A stretch of 64,000 nucleotides of DNA from Mesorhizobium loti CJ3sym (GCF_000472785.1 NZ_AXAL01000015.1:112988-176987); one strand, 5' to 3'. Shown: positions 46,188 through 54,834, counted from the first letter of the stretch. Made by a program: numbers and translations. The notes: a model not told the origin generated them from the letters alone.

Positions 46188-46787
46188 ATGTGCTTGCTCG
46201 CACGTTCGGTTCTGGCAACCATCACCGCGTTGTGCAGCTTGACGTCCGTTGCCTGGGCGGATGTCAAAGTCCTGGTGAAGACGCAGACATACGATATCTC
46301 CGGCACGACGGGAGAGGCCTTGATCGAGTCCATGGACCGCAATGGGCCAAGGCATGGTTTCATGGCCCGCGCCATCGCGCAGACCAGCTATACCAAGGAT
46401 TGGGATTTCGACTTTGTCCAGACCAAAGGCTCCTGCCGCATCAAGCAGGCGAATGGGACGCTCAACCTGAATTTCACCTATCCGCATGTGGCTTCGGTGC
46501 TGCCGCCGGCGCTTAACACGCGCTGGGCGCGTTTCTTCACAGGTGTTCGCACGCATGAGGAGACGCATGGCGACATCGCCAGGCAGATGATGGCGGCGAC
46601 CGAGAAATCGCTTACCGGCCTGACCACCGCGAACGATGCGCAGTGCTCCAAAACACGACGCGAAGCGCGCCGGCGGATCGACGCTGTCTTTGACGAGTAT
46701 GAGGGCAAGCAGAACGCCTTCGACGCGCGCGAGCACCGGGAAGGCGGCCACGTGGAATATCTGGTAGATGCCCTGGCGAAATCATAG
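46188..46787 (+). CDS. Secreted DUF922 protein, putative zinc metalloprotease
   Basis: 199 aa with a signal peptide (about 1-24, ending AWA). The DUF922 fold is recognised by the opening TYDISGTTGEALIESMDRNGP and the conserved W-A-R-F helix. HEETH at 123-127 is a HExxH zinc motif followed by D129. The C-terminus has paired basic helices and EHREGGHVEYL. Family members are predicted periplasmic Zn-dependent peptidases; activity is unproven. Start at ATG 46188, 63 bp after the ETF-QO stop. Confidence 0.78.
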   Translation: MCLLARSVLATITALCSLTSVAWADVKVLVKTQTYDISGTTGEALIESMDRNGPRHGFMARAIAQTSYTKDWDFDFVQTKGSCRIKQANGTLNLNFTYPHVASVLPPALNTRWARFFTGVRTHEETHGDIARQMMAATEKSLTGLTTANDAQCSKTRREARRRIDAVFDEYEGKQNAFDAREHREGGHVEYLVDALAKS

Positions 46788-46846
46788 CGCTTTATCAGCG
46801 CTTCCCCGGCGACTTCGATGCTCGCACCATGCGATGGTGGCAAAAC

Positions 46847-47881
46847 TCAGCTTTGTGGTTTGAACGGCTGAGACAAGGAGACGGTTGCGGTTTCATGCTC
46901 GTCGACTGGTTTCTGCTCCTGCGGCCTGAGCGTGAACTCGACCAGCACCGGCAGATGGTCGGAGCCGGTATCCTCCAGCCGCGTCGAGGACAGGATCGTC
47001 AGCCCGCCCTTGCTGAACACCTGGTCGATCGGCAGGCCTGCATAGCGGCGCAGGAAATCGGGCAGTGTCCGGTGGATCCAGGTCGGGCCGGCTGAAGGCA
47101 TAAGAGTCAGCCCGCCGAGAGCCGCGACCCGCCGCACCGCGGCACTCCACGGCACGCCATTGCAATCCCCGGCCATGATCGCGGTCTCGCCGAGCGTGGC
47201 CAGTGGCTGCGCCAGTTCGCCAACCTGCCAGTATTGTTCCTTCGGCCACGGCCAGCTCAGATGGATTGCCGCGACATCGACGCTTATCCCACCGAAGTCG
47301 ACTGTGGCGATCGCCATCGCGCCGCGCGGCTCGCAGTGCGGCGTGCTGCCGGCGGCAAAGGGCCGCCGCGACAGCAGCGCCACGCCGAACATGCCGTTCG
47401 GATACGGGCACAGGATACGGTAGGGATAGGCGCTGGTGATGGTGCCAAGCTCGGTTGCCCACATGCCAGACACTTCATCGAGGGTAATCACGTCCGGATT
47501 GGTGCGGCCGATCAGCGAGAGCACTTTCTTCGGCGTCGGGTTGTTGAAGCGCAAATTCATCTGCAGCAGGCTGTAGACAGCCTGGTCGGCGGGCTTGGCG
47601 ACCGCCGGCTGCGACCAAAGTGTCGACAAGGTGCTTGCCGTCGTGGCCAGGCAGGCGACGGCGAAGAGCAGCCCCGCCGCCGCTTGCAGCCGAAACGAGC
47701 TGGCGAGCAGCGGCAGTGCCAGAAGCGCCATAAGCACGCTGAAGTGAATGCGGAAATGCGAGAAGGAATCGAACGCCGGATGCAGCGTGCCGAAGAACCC
47801 GGCCAACAAGGCGGCCGACAATCCCGTCATTGCCAGGAATGCTAGCCCAGCCACCATGTTCGAGCGCGCGCCTTTTGTCAT
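46847..47881 (-). CDS. Membrane-anchored endonuclease/exonuclease/phosphatase (EEP) family protein
   Basis: 344 aa from ATG 47881 (a TTG at 47932 would add 17 polar residues). Three membrane segments fall in the first 105 residues. An EEP catalytic domain follows, recognised by LLQMNLRFNN (metal-site Asn), DVITLDEVS (catalytic Glu region), MAGDCNGVPWS (Asp/Asn pair) and the closing GSDHLPVLVEF (catalytic Asp-His). The nuclease or phosphodiesterase domain is probably on the periplasmic side. The substrate is unknown; related proteins are annotated as phosphatases, nucleases or ceramidases. Confidence 0.82.
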   Translation of the reverse strand: MTKGARSNMVAGLAFLAMTGLSAALLAGFFGTLHPAFDSFSHFRIHFSVLMALLALPLLASSFRLQAAAGLLFAVACLATTASTLSTLWSQPAVAKPADQAVYSLLQMNLRFNNPTPKKVLSLIGRTNPDVITLDEVSGMWATELGTITSAYPYRILCPYPNGMFGVALLSRRPFAAGSTPHCEPRGAMAIATVDFGGISVDVAAIHLSWPWPKEQYWQVGELAQPLATLGETAIMAGDCNGVPWSAAVRRVAALGGLTLMPSAGPTWIHRTLPDFLRRYAGLPIDQVFSKGGLTILSSTRLEDTGSDHLPVLVEFTLRPQEQKPVDEHETATVSLSQPFKPQS

Positions 47882-47983
47882 TGAGGTCGTGTCTGCTGAA
47901 TGCCGCCTGCGTTCGATCTGCTTATCGGCCAAATTGCGGCATGGGCAAGACGACGAATCGCTTCGCCGCGGCGTCGCGGCCGC

Positions 47984-49489
47984 CTATTGGAACGCTGTCT
48001 CCGAAAAGCTCCTGAGCTTGCGCGAATGCAGCCGTTCCATCGGCATTTCCGAGAGCTTCTCCATCGCCTTGATGCCGATGGTCAGGTGCTGCGCCACCTG
48101 CCTCTTGTAGAACTCGGTCGCCATGCCGGGCAGTTTCAACTCGCCATGCAAAGGCTTGTCGGAAACGCACAGCAGCGTGCCGTAGGGCACGCGGAAGCGG
48201 AAACCATTGGCAGCGATGGTCGCTGATTCCATGTCGAGCGCTATGGCGCGCGACTGAGACAGGCGTTGCACCGGTCCGCGCTGGTCGCGCAGTTCCCAGT
48301 TGCGGTTGTCAATGGTTGCGACCGTGCCGGTGCGCATGATGCGCTTCAGATCATAGCCGGACAGGCCGGTGACTTCGGCAACCGCCTCCTGCAGCGCCAC
48401 CTGGATCTCGGCCAGCGGCGGGATCGGCACCCAGACCGGAAGATCGTCATCCAGCACATGATCCTCGCGCACATAGGCATGTGCCAGCACATAGTCGCCG
48501 AGCGCCTGGGTGTTGCGCAGGCCGGCACAGTGACCAAGCATCACCCAGGCATGCGGCCTCAGCACGGCGATATGATCGGTGATCGTCTTGGCGTTCGAAG
48601 GACCGACACCGATATTGACCATGGTGATGCCGCCATGGCCGGGCTTCTTCAGATGATAGGCCGGCATCTGCGGCAGGCGCGGCGCTGCCACACCTGAACT
48701 GGGTGCGCTTTCTCCGGCCTTGGTGATGACATTGCCCGGTTCGACGAACTCGGAATAGCCACCGCCGCCTTCCGCCATCTGCACGCGAGCGCGGGCGACG
48801 AATTCGTCGATGTAGAACTGGTAATTGGTGAACAGCACGAAGTTCTGGAAATGCTGCGGCGTGGTCGCGGTATAATGCGACAGGCGGTGCAGCGAATAGT
48901 CGATGCGCTGCGCCGTGAATGGCGCCAGCGGCCTCGGTTCGCCGAAGGGCACTTCGAACGTGCCGTTGGCGATCTGGTCATCGGTGCCGTCGAGGTCCGG
49001 CACGTCGAACAGGTCGCGGATCGGCCGTTTGATGCGCTCGGCCGCGGCGCCGTCGACATGGGTACCTTCGAGAAAGGCGAAATGCAGCGGGATTGGCGTG
49101 GTTGATTCCGAAACGGTGACCGCGACACCATGATTGCGCATGATCAGGCGCAACTGCTCGATCAGGTAGCTCTCGAACAGGTCTGGCTGGGTAACCGTGG
49201 TCGAAAAATGTCCCGGCGTCGGCATGTGCCCATAGGCCTGCCGCGAATCGATCTGGGTGAACGAATTGGTAGTGACGCCGATCTCTGGATAGAAGGCGCG
49301 GTAGCGCTTGCCGTTGTCACCGCCGGCTGCGGCCAGCTCCGCGAAGGAGTCGCGCAGGAACTTGGTGTTGCGATCGTAAAGCACTTGCAGTGCGGCAACG
49401 GCTTTTTCGGCGTTGTCGAAGCTTTGCCGGCCAAAAGGCTCGGGCATGACGACAGATTCGATGGCTTGGGGGTAGATTCGCTTTTCCAT
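47984..49489 (-). CDS. amn: AMP nucleosidase
   Basis: 501 aa, normal length. An N-terminal regulatory domain (about 1-190) precedes the nucleoside-phosphorylase-like catalytic domain with MVNIGVGPSNAKTITDH near 285, MLGHCAGLRNTQALGDYVLAH near 312 and IALDMESATIAANG near 428. It cleaves AMP to adenine and ribose-5-phosphate. Start at ATG 49489. Convergent with nothing; the EEP gene follows 102 bp downstream on the same strand. Confidence 0.95.
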   Translation of the reverse strand: MEKRIYPQAIESVVMPEPFGRQSFDNAEKAVAALQVLYDRNTKFLRDSFAELAAAGGDNGKRYRAFYPEIGVTTNSFTQIDSRQAYGHMPTPGHFSTTVTQPDLFESYLIEQLRLIMRNHGVAVTVSESTTPIPLHFAFLEGTHVDGAAAERIKRPIRDLFDVPDLDGTDDQIANGTFEVPFGEPRPLAPFTAQRIDYSLHRLSHYTATTPQHFQNFVLFTNYQFYIDEFVARARVQMAEGGGGYSEFVEPGNVITKAGESAPSSGVAAPRLPQMPAYHLKKPGHGGITMVNIGVGPSNAKTITDHIAVLRPHAWVMLGHCAGLRNTQALGDYVLAHAYVREDHVLDDDLPVWVPIPPLAEIQVALQEAVAEVTGLSGYDLKRIMRTGTVATIDNRNWELRDQRGPVQRLSQSRAIALDMESATIAANGFRFRVPYGTLLCVSDKPLHGELKLPGMATEFYKRQVAQHLTIGIKAMEKLSEMPMERLHSRKLRSFSETAFQ

Positions 49490-49563
49490 GGCTCAATATA
49501 GAGACTCGGATGAGCGGTTGGGAGGGGGCTCGCGGCCGAAGGCGCCCAAAGCGCCATTTTTCT

Positions 49564-49758
49564 TTATCCCCGCTGCAGGCTGACCAGCAGAACGAAACCC
49601 ACGCCGGAGTTCTTCAAGGCCGGCGCCTCGATCGTCGAGCCGGTATCGGCGCGCATCATCGGAACGGCCAGCACCGGAGCGGCCAGAAGCATCAGGACAA
49701 GCATCGCCCGCGGCAGGAGCCGGAGGGTCTTGAGGGTGTTGGCGGCGATGCGGTCCAT
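49564..49758 (-). CDS. Small predicted membrane or secreted protein (64 aa)
   Basis: A hydrophobic segment at about 17-34 (RAMLVLMLLAAPVLAVPM) follows a basic N-terminus, as in a signal peptide or single-span protein. The C-terminal 30 residues are neutral. The ATG at 49758 has a purine-rich AAAGAGAAAAG upstream. It follows the 50-aa gene by 39 bp on the same strand, and both lie upstream of amn. No known family. Confidence 0.45.
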   Translation of the reverse strand: MDRIAANTLKTLRLLPRAMLVLMLLAAPVLAVPMMRADTGSTIEAPALKNSGVGFVLLVSLQRG

Positions 49759-49797
49759 GGCTTTTGCTTTTCTCTTTGGATCTGTGTCTTTGTCGCT

Positions 49798-49950
49798 TCA
49801 GCGGCGAAAGTGGTTCACGCAATCGAATTGGCAGGAACTGGCTTTGTCCCAGGCGCGGGCAGGACGGCCCGCTTCGGCGACGAGGATGGCGAAAAACATC
49901 CCAAACAGGCTCATCAGCAGGCAGACGATGGTGAAGCGGCGAGCAAGCAT
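49798..49950 (-). CDS. Very small predicted membrane or secreted protein (50 aa)
   Basis: Starts MLARRFTIVCLLMSLFGMFF: a basic start then about 18 hydrophobic residues, cleavable near VAEAG. A short mature tail with two cysteines (SSCQFDCVNH) follows. The ATG at 49950 has AAGGAG 11 nt upstream. Below the usual ORF length cut-off. No known family; the Cys pair suggests a disulfide or metal site in the periplasm. Confidence 0.5.
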   Translation of the reverse strand: MLARRFTIVCLLMSLFGMFFAILVAEAGRPARAWDKASSCQFDCVNHFRR

Positions 49951-50116
49951 TGGGGTCGTGTCTCCTTCAACACGAACGAGATTGCCCCAACGCCTCTGAA
50001 CCGGCTCTGATGCCTGCGTTCATCTGCGGTTCAAATTGATTGACGGGATCTGACCGGGTCGCCCGAGCCTGTATGGCAGCAGGGCAAGAGCATTGGTGCT
50101 CGACATGTCGATGAAA

Positions 50117-50144
50117 CGAAAACGGGGCCTGCTGGCCCCGCTTT
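50117..50144 (-). terminator. Terminator of the DUF2147 gene
   Basis: Perfect 7-bp stem CGGGGCC/GGCCCCG with a 4-nt loop. On the minus strand it is followed by TTTTCGTTT. It lies 25 bp past the stop at 50170. Confidence 0.75.
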
Positions 50145-50169
50145 GAGATTACTTACAAGGAATGGCCGA

Positions 50170-50511
50170 TCAGAGCTTGTGCCAGGTCTGGCTCTTGCAG
50201 ATCAGCCCGCCGAGCACGCAACCGCTCATCTTGAGTGAGGTGCCCGACAATGTCGCCTTGCCGGAATAGGTCTTGTCGTTTGCCGGATCGGTGATGTTGC
50301 CGGTGTATTTGTTGTCGCCGGCAGCCTTCAGCGAGCCGATGGTCTTGCCGGCATACTTGCCTGATTTGAGCGTGATGGAAAACGAGCTGCTGCCTGAAAT
50401 GGCAGCGGTGTCGCCGGCTTGTGTCTTCCAGTTGCCCTCGATTGGATCGGCCGACGCCGCACCGGCCATGATCAATGTGGCTGCAATAGCCAGGCTTACT
50501 TTTCGAAACAT
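50170..50511 (-). CDS. Secreted DUF2147 family protein
   Basis: 113 aa. A signal peptide ends ASA near residue 21 and the mature part opens DPIEGNWKT, the DUF2147 hallmark of a small beta-rich domain. The C-terminus holds two cysteines (SGCVLGGLICKS) and ends SQTWHKL. The function of the family is not established; members are exported and lipocalin-like. ATG 50511 follows AGAGGAAG; the longer frame to 50688 has no signal peptide. Confidence 0.82.
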   Translation of the reverse strand: MFRKVSLAIAATLIMAGAASADPIEGNWKTQAGDTAAISGSSSFSITLKSGKYAGKTIGSLKAAGDNKYTGNITDPANDKTYSGKATLSGTSLKMSGCVLGGLICKSQTWHKL

Positions 50512-50961
50512 GTCTTCCTCTCTTTGGATAACCGGTCGGATGCTCCGCCTCGCCGGTCTGCCGCTTACGCAAACGTAAGCTAATCCAGGTCCCGGCAAAA
50601 CAAAAGCGGTGCCGCAACGGAAGAGTTTGGGATTTTGAAAGCGCCTGAATCCGCACTGTCGGCCGCGAAATGAAAACGATCGGCGCATCGTGTTTGTTTC
50701 GTAGGGTTAGCGGAGTGTTGATTGCGCCTCCGAAAATTTTCGTCAAATTTAGCGAAAAACCGCTCAATCGCTGGCTTTGTATCCTTAATGAATTTCAGCG
50801 TTTACCTCTTGTTTTAGCTTTGTTTTCCTCAAATTAAGCACGCCATTTAACGACGGATTCAAGCCTGCACGGCATTCTCGAAAGCATCGGAAGAGCAGCC
50901 GACGAGAACGAAAGAAGGCAGCTCTCGGGAGCCTGACAGGGGCCACAAACAGGGGACTGAA
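50512..50961. other. 450-bp divergent intergenic region with inverted repeat and AT-rich stretch
   Basis: The left end holds the promoter side of the DUF2147 gene with the perfect inverted repeat at 50563-50580. About 50680-50850 is unusually AT-rich for this window and precedes the Sel1-type gene. No coding frame of credible character was seen. Confidence 0.6.
50563..50580. promoter_or_regulatory. Operator candidate: perfect inverted repeat upstream of the DUF2147 gene
   Basis: GCTTACG-CAAA-CGTAAGC, 7-bp perfect arms, 52-69 bp before the DUF2147 start. The size fits a TetR- or MerR-type dimer. Confidence 0.5.
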
Positions 50962-51228
50962 ATGGCACGTTTTGAAATGCTTGAAGCAGGTTTCGGCGCC
51001 ATGGGGGCAACTGCCCAGGCCGACATTCTTTTCGAACTGGGCATGATGTATGCGACCGGCCGCGACTGCGAGACCGACGTCGTTGCCGCCCACAAATGGT
51101 TCAACATCGCCGCCATCAAGGGTTCAGCCCGCGCCGCGGAACTGCGTTCGGAACTGTCGGCAGCCATGTCGAAGGTCGAGATCGCCAAGGCGCTGCGCGA
51201 AGCCCGCGCATGGATGACTATGCACTGA
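50962..51228 (+). CDS. Short Sel1-repeat-type protein
   Basis: 88 aa. One Sel1/TPR-like repeat is visible (DILFELGMMYATGRDCETDVVAAHKWFNIAA), followed by a helical tail with AAELRSELSAAMSKVEIAKALREAR. No signal peptide. The ATG at 50962 is well placed after AGGGGACT. Probably a protein-interaction adaptor; partners unknown. The 5' region is long and AT-rich, the 3' region is 240 bp of non-coding DNA before a terminator. Confidence 0.75.
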   Translation: MARFEMLEAGFGAMGATAQADILFELGMMYATGRDCETDVVAAHKWFNIAAIKGSARAAELRSELSAAMSKVEIAKALREARAWMTMH

Positions 51229-51369
51229 GTTTTCGTCAGACGGGACGCTCCGGCCAAGACCGCTCGAAGACGGTCGGGCCAAAAACAGGGACAAGGCTGC
51301 GCAGACAGCCAGGCCAAAGGCCATCAACGACAAGAACGCGGCAGGCCGACAGGTCCAGGCCGCGCGACG

Positions 51370-51404
51370 GAGCATGATCCCGAAAATCGGAAAAGATCAT
51401 GGTC
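51370..51404. repeat. Dispersed palindromic element, short form
   Basis: Arms CATGATC (51373-51379) and GATCATG (51395-51401) around a GAAAA-rich centre. The motif matches the outer part of a palindrome frequent in Rhizobiales intergenic DNA (from memory) and appears internally shortened. Confidence 0.55.
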
Positions 51405-51470
51405 AACGGGAGACAGGGAAGGCGACGTTGGGTTCGCGGCGCGGGGGCGCTGGGGAGCAGCCCGACAGGC

Positions 51471-51515
51471 AAAAAAGCCACGACCAGCCGGAACAAGGCT
51501 GGCGTGGCTTTTTTG
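51471..51515. terminator. Intrinsic terminator, bidirectional
   Basis: Stem built from AAAAAAGCCACG-A-CCAGCC and GGCTGG-C-GTGGCTTTTTT with a 7-nt loop. There is a T6 tract on the plus strand and an equivalent tract on the minus strand. Confidence 0.9.
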
Positions 51516-51607
51516 CGTGGATGACGCCTTGCAGGCCCAATCGAGCGGTGCCGATGCGCCTAGACAGGCCCAATGAAGGATGAAATTGTCCCGCCTCTCT
51601 GGAAGAA

Positions 51608-51628
51608 GCGCGGCCGGGACGGCCGCGC
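51608..51628 (+). promoter_or_regulatory. GC-rich hairpin in the leader of the binding-protein gene
   Basis: Perfect 8-bp stem GCGCGGCC / GGCCGCGC, loop GGGAC. It ends 23 bp before the ATG at 51652 and just before the GGAGGA ribosome-binding site. It could protect the mRNA 5' end or modulate translation (inference). Confidence 0.45.
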
Positions 51629-51651
51629 GTGAGTGGAGGAGTTCTATTGTC

Positions 51652-52773
51652 ATGAAAAAAATGAGTATTTTGAGCGCGGCCATTTTTGGCCTGATGATGA
51701 GTGCGCCGGTCGCATTCGCCGACGACATCACTGTTTCGGTGGTCGGCCCGATGACCGGACAGCTCGCCACGATCGGCGATCAGTTCAAGCAGGGCGCACA
51801 GGCCGCCGCCGACGCCATCAACGCCGCGGGCGGCGTCAACGGCTCGATGATCAAGCTTGATATCGAGGACGACCAGTGCGATCCCAAGCAGGCTGTTTCG
51901 GTGGCCAACCGCATTGTCGCCAATGGCACCAAGTTCATCGACGGGCACGCCTGCTCGGGTTCGAGCATTCCTGCCTCGGCCGTCTATGCCGAAGCAGGCT
52001 TCCTGATGATGAGCCCGGCTTCCTCGAACCCGGTGCTGACCGACGCGGCCGCCAAGGCCGGCTGGCCGACGATCATGCGTCTCTATACGCGTGACGATGC
52101 GCAGGGCGCCTTCATCGGCCCGTGGATCGCAAAGAAATACGCTGGCAAGAACGTCGTCGTCCTGCACGACAAGAGCGCCTACGGCCAGGGTGTGGCTGAC
52201 GCCGTCAAGGCAACCATGAATGCCGGCGGCCTCAAGGAAGTCTACTATGACGCCATCAACCCCGGCGAGAAGGACTATTCGGCGCTCGTCACCAAGCTCA
52301 AGGACCTGAAGGCCGACGTCGTCTATTTCGGCGGCTACCATCCTGAAGCTGGCCTGATCCTGCGTCAGTCGGCCGAACAGAACTTCAAGTTTCAGCTGAT
52401 CATGCCGGATTCGATCGCTTCGCCGGAATTCTGGCAGGTTGCCGGCCCGGCTGGCGAAGGCACCATGTTCGTGTTCCCGTCGGATCCGCAGGCAAAGCCG
52501 GAAGCCAAGGCAGCCGTCGAGAAGATCAAGGCTGGCGGCTTCGTGCCCGAAGGCTTCACGCTGTTCTCCTACGCCGTGGTCCAGGCTTTCGCCGAAGGCA
52601 TCAAGCGCGCCGGCAGCGAAGATCCGGGCAAGGTAGCCGAAGCGTTGAAGAACGGCACGCCGATCAGCACCGTTGTCGGCGACGTCACCTTCGACGAGAA
52701 GGGCGACCTCAAGAATGCCAGCTACGACATCAACCAGTGGCATGACGGCAAATACGCGCCGATCGCGCAGTAA
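51652..52773 (+). CDS. Branched-chain amino acid-type ABC substrate-binding protein (LivJ/LivK family)
   Basis: 373 aa. A signal peptide (about 1-23, ending VAFA) is followed by the mature start DDITVSVVGPMTGQLA, typical of Leu/Ile/Val-binding proteins. The family Cys pair is present (DDQCDPK and GHACSGSSI). The protein is periplasmic. No permease or ATPase genes follow, so it must work with an importer encoded elsewhere. It is convergent with the leucine-catabolism cluster, which suggests but does not prove a leucine-related ligand. ATG 51652; GGAGGA lies about 12 nt upstream. Confidence 0.9.
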   Translation: MKKMSILSAAIFGLMMSAPVAFADDITVSVVGPMTGQLATIGDQFKQGAQAAADAINAAGGVNGSMIKLDIEDDQCDPKQAVSVANRIVANGTKFIDGHACSGSSIPASAVYAEAGFLMMSPASSNPVLTDAAAKAGWPTIMRLYTRDDAQGAFIGPWIAKKYAGKNVVVLHDKSAYGQGVADAVKATMNAGGLKEVYYDAINPGEKDYSALVTKLKDLKADVVYFGGYHPEAGLILRQSAEQNFKFQLIMPDSIASPEFWQVAGPAGEGTMFVFPSDPQAKPEAKAAVEKIKAGGFVPEGFTLFSYAVVQAFAEGIKRAGSEDPGKVAEALKNGTPISTVVGDVTFDEKGDLKNASYDINQWHDGKYAPIAQ

Positions 52774-52797
52774 TCTCAGGCGATTAGATAATCCAGG

Positions 52798-52827
52798 AAA
52801 ATGGCCGGGCTCGTCCCGGCCATTTTC
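52798..52827. terminator. Bidirectional terminator between convergent livJ-type and mccA genes
   Basis: Perfect 12-bp stem AAAATGGCCGGG / CCCGGCCATTTT with a 5-nt loop CTCGT. T-tracts on both strands let it serve both genes. Confidence 0.92.
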
Positions 52828-52851
52828 TTTGTGATCGTTCGATTCCAGCGG

Positions 52852-54834
52852 TCAGTTGGTGACGGGCGTCGAGGCGCTCTGGTCCTCGACGAACCGCACC
52901 AGCACCGTCCCGTCGGAGACTTGCGCGCCTTCGGTCGCGACCTCGGCAATCACGCCATCATGCGGGGCGGCGATGGTGTGCTCCATCTTCATGGCCTCGA
53001 GGATCAGCAGCGGTTGTCCCTTGATCACCGCATCGCCCTTGGCCACCCGGACCAGCTTGATCAGGCCTGGCATCGGCGCGCGCAGGCTGCCGGAGGCGGC
53101 AGCCGCTTCATCCGCCCTTGCTAGCGGGTCTGGCACGGCGAAAGTATAGCCAACGGCGCCTTCGAACACCGTGACATGGCCTGGCCAGCGGGCAAGGCGG
53201 GGAGCGGCGCGAAAGTCATGCGAATTGCTGCTGTCATAGGGTGCGTCGAGCGCGATCTGGAAGCGCCCGTCCGGCCGCACCGAAACCTTCGCCAGAATAT
53301 CGGCCTCGCCGAACTTCAGCCGCGTGCGCCGCGCCACACCTTGGAAATGCGCGTAGCCGGAAAGCGACGACCATGGGTCGTTCGACGGCGGCAATGCGTC
53401 TGCCCCGGAGGCGGCCAGCGCGGCGGCCGAGATGATCTCGCCGGTTGGTGGTGCGACCTCGGTCAGTGCCACCTGATGTCTGCCGATCAGGCCGGTATCG
53501 ACGTCACCAGCACAAAAATCCGGATCGGCGGCAAGAGCGGCGAGAAAGGCGGTGTTGACGGTGGACCCGGCGATCTCGGTTCGCGATAGCGCCGCGCTCA
53601 GCGCCTCCAGCGCCGCTTGCCTGTCCCTGGCATGGACGACCAGCTTGGCGATCATCGGATCGTAGTAGGGCGAGATGGCATCGCCGGCCCGCACGCCGGT
53701 CTCGATGCGCATCGTGGCCGCGTCGGGTGCCGTCTCGGGGAACTTCAAATGATGCAGCGTTCCGGTAGCCGGCAGGAACCCTTTTGCCGCGTCCTCGGCA
53801 TAGATGCGCGCCTCGAAGGCATGGCCGGCAAGCGTGATCTCGCTCTGCGTCTTCGGCAGCTTCTCGCCGCTGGCGACGCGCAACTGCCATTCGACCAGAT
53901 CAGTGCCGGTGACCATTTCGGTGACCGGATGCTCGACCTGCAGGCGGGTGTTCATTTCCATGAACCAGAAGCGGTCGACTTGCAGGCCTTGCGAGGCATC
54001 GACGATGAACTCGATGGTGCCGGCGCCGGAATAGCTGATCGCCTTGGCGGCCTTGACCGCCGCATCCGTCATTGCCTTGCGCAGTTCCGGCGTCATGCCG
54101 GGGGCAGGCGCTTCCTCGATCACCTTCTGGTGGCGCCGCTGCGCCGAGCAGTCGCGCTCATAGAGATGCACGGCATCGCCGAAATTGTCGCCGAACACCT
54201 GCACTTCGATATGCCGCGGCTTGTCGACATATTTTTCGACCAGCACGCGGTCGTCGCCGAAAGCAGCCTTTGCTTCGCGCCGCGCACTGGACAGCGCCTC
54301 GGAAAATTCGTCGGGATGTTCGACGCGGCGCATGCCCTTGCCGCCACCGCCGGCGCGCGCCTTGATGAGCACGGGATAGCCGATCTCGCGCGCCTTGGAG
54401 GCCAGCAGCACGATCTCCTGCGCTTCGCCATGATAGCCCGGCACCACCGGCACACCGGCTTTCTCCATCAGCCGCTTGGCGGCGTCCTTCAATCCCATGG
54501 CGCGGATCGAAGCCGCCCACGGGCCGATGAAGGTGAGCCCTGCCGCCACCACCTGGTCGACGAAATCAGGGTTTTCCGACAGGAAGCCGTAACCCGGATG
54601 GATCGCCTGCGCCCCGGTCGCGAGCGCTGCCGCGACGATCTTGTCACCACGCAGATAACTTTCGCCGACCGGCGAGGGGCCGATATGAACAGCCTCGTCG
54701 GCCATTTCGACATGCAGGGATTTCGCGTCGGCGTCAGAATAGACGGCCACGGTGTGCACGCCCAGCTTGCGGGCCGTGCGAATGACACGGCATGCGATCT
54801 CGCCCCGATTGGCGATCAGGATTTTGCTAAACAT
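52852..54834 (-). CDS. mccA: Methylcrotonyl-CoA carboxylase alpha (biotin-carrying) subunit
   Basis: 660 aa. Biotin carboxylase domain from the N-terminus (FSKILIANRGEIACRVIRT), with the ATP-grasp Gly-rich loop RAGGGGKGMRRV near 165 and EMNTRLQVEHPVTE near 290. A linker follows, then a C-terminal biotinyl domain with the biotinylated Lys616 in LEAMKMEH. It carboxylates 3-methylcrotonyl-CoA in leucine breakdown together with the beta subunit. Start at ATG 54834 after GGGAGG. Geranyl-CoA or acetyl/propionyl-CoA carboxylase alpha are alternatives, but the isovaleryl-CoA dehydrogenase neighbour favours methylcrotonyl-CoA. Confidence 0.9.
   Translation of the reverse strand: MFSKILIANRGEIACRVIRTARKLGVHTVAVYSDADAKSLHVEMADEAVHIGPSPVGESYLRGDKIVAAALATGAQAIHPGYGFLSENPDFVDQVVAAGLTFIGPWAASIRAMGLKDAAKRLMEKAGVPVVPGYHGEAQEIVLLASKAREIGYPVLIKARAGGGGKGMRRVEHPDEFSEALSSARREAKAAFGDDRVLVEKYVDKPRHIEVQVFGDNFGDAVHLYERDCSAQRRHQKVIEEAPAPGMTPELRKAMTDAAVKAAKAISYSGAGTIEFIVDASQGLQVDRFWFMEMNTRLQVEHPVTEMVTGTDLVEWQLRVASGEKLPKTQSEITLAGHAFEARIYAEDAAKGFLPATGTLHHLKFPETAPDAATMRIETGVRAGDAISPYYDPMIAKLVVHARDRQAALEALSAALSRTEIAGSTVNTAFLAALAADPDFCAGDVDTGLIGRHQVALTEVAPPTGEIISAAALAASGADALPPSNDPWSSLSGYAHFQGVARRTRLKFGEADILAKVSVRPDGRFQIALDAPYDSSNSHDFRAAPRLARWPGHVTVFEGAVGYTFAVPDPLARADEAAAASGSLRAPMPGLIKLVRVAKGDAVIKGQPLLILEAMKMEHTIAAPHDGVIAEVATEGAQVSDGTVLVRFVEDQSASTPVTN

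Larger units (their letters stand above)
51229..51651. other. 423-bp gene-free interval with repeat, strong terminator and leader hairpin
   Basis: No plausible coding frame. It contains a palindromic repeat at 51373-51401, a strong intrinsic terminator at 51471-51514, and a GC hairpin at 51608-51628 in the leader of the next gene. About 240 bp separate the Sel1-type stop from the terminator, enough for a small RNA or a long 3' UTR. Confidence 0.6.

Noticed and set aside
49730..49999. Plus-strand frame of 89 codons
   Set aside because: Antisense to the two small exported-protein frames; basic, no ribosome-binding site, no signal.
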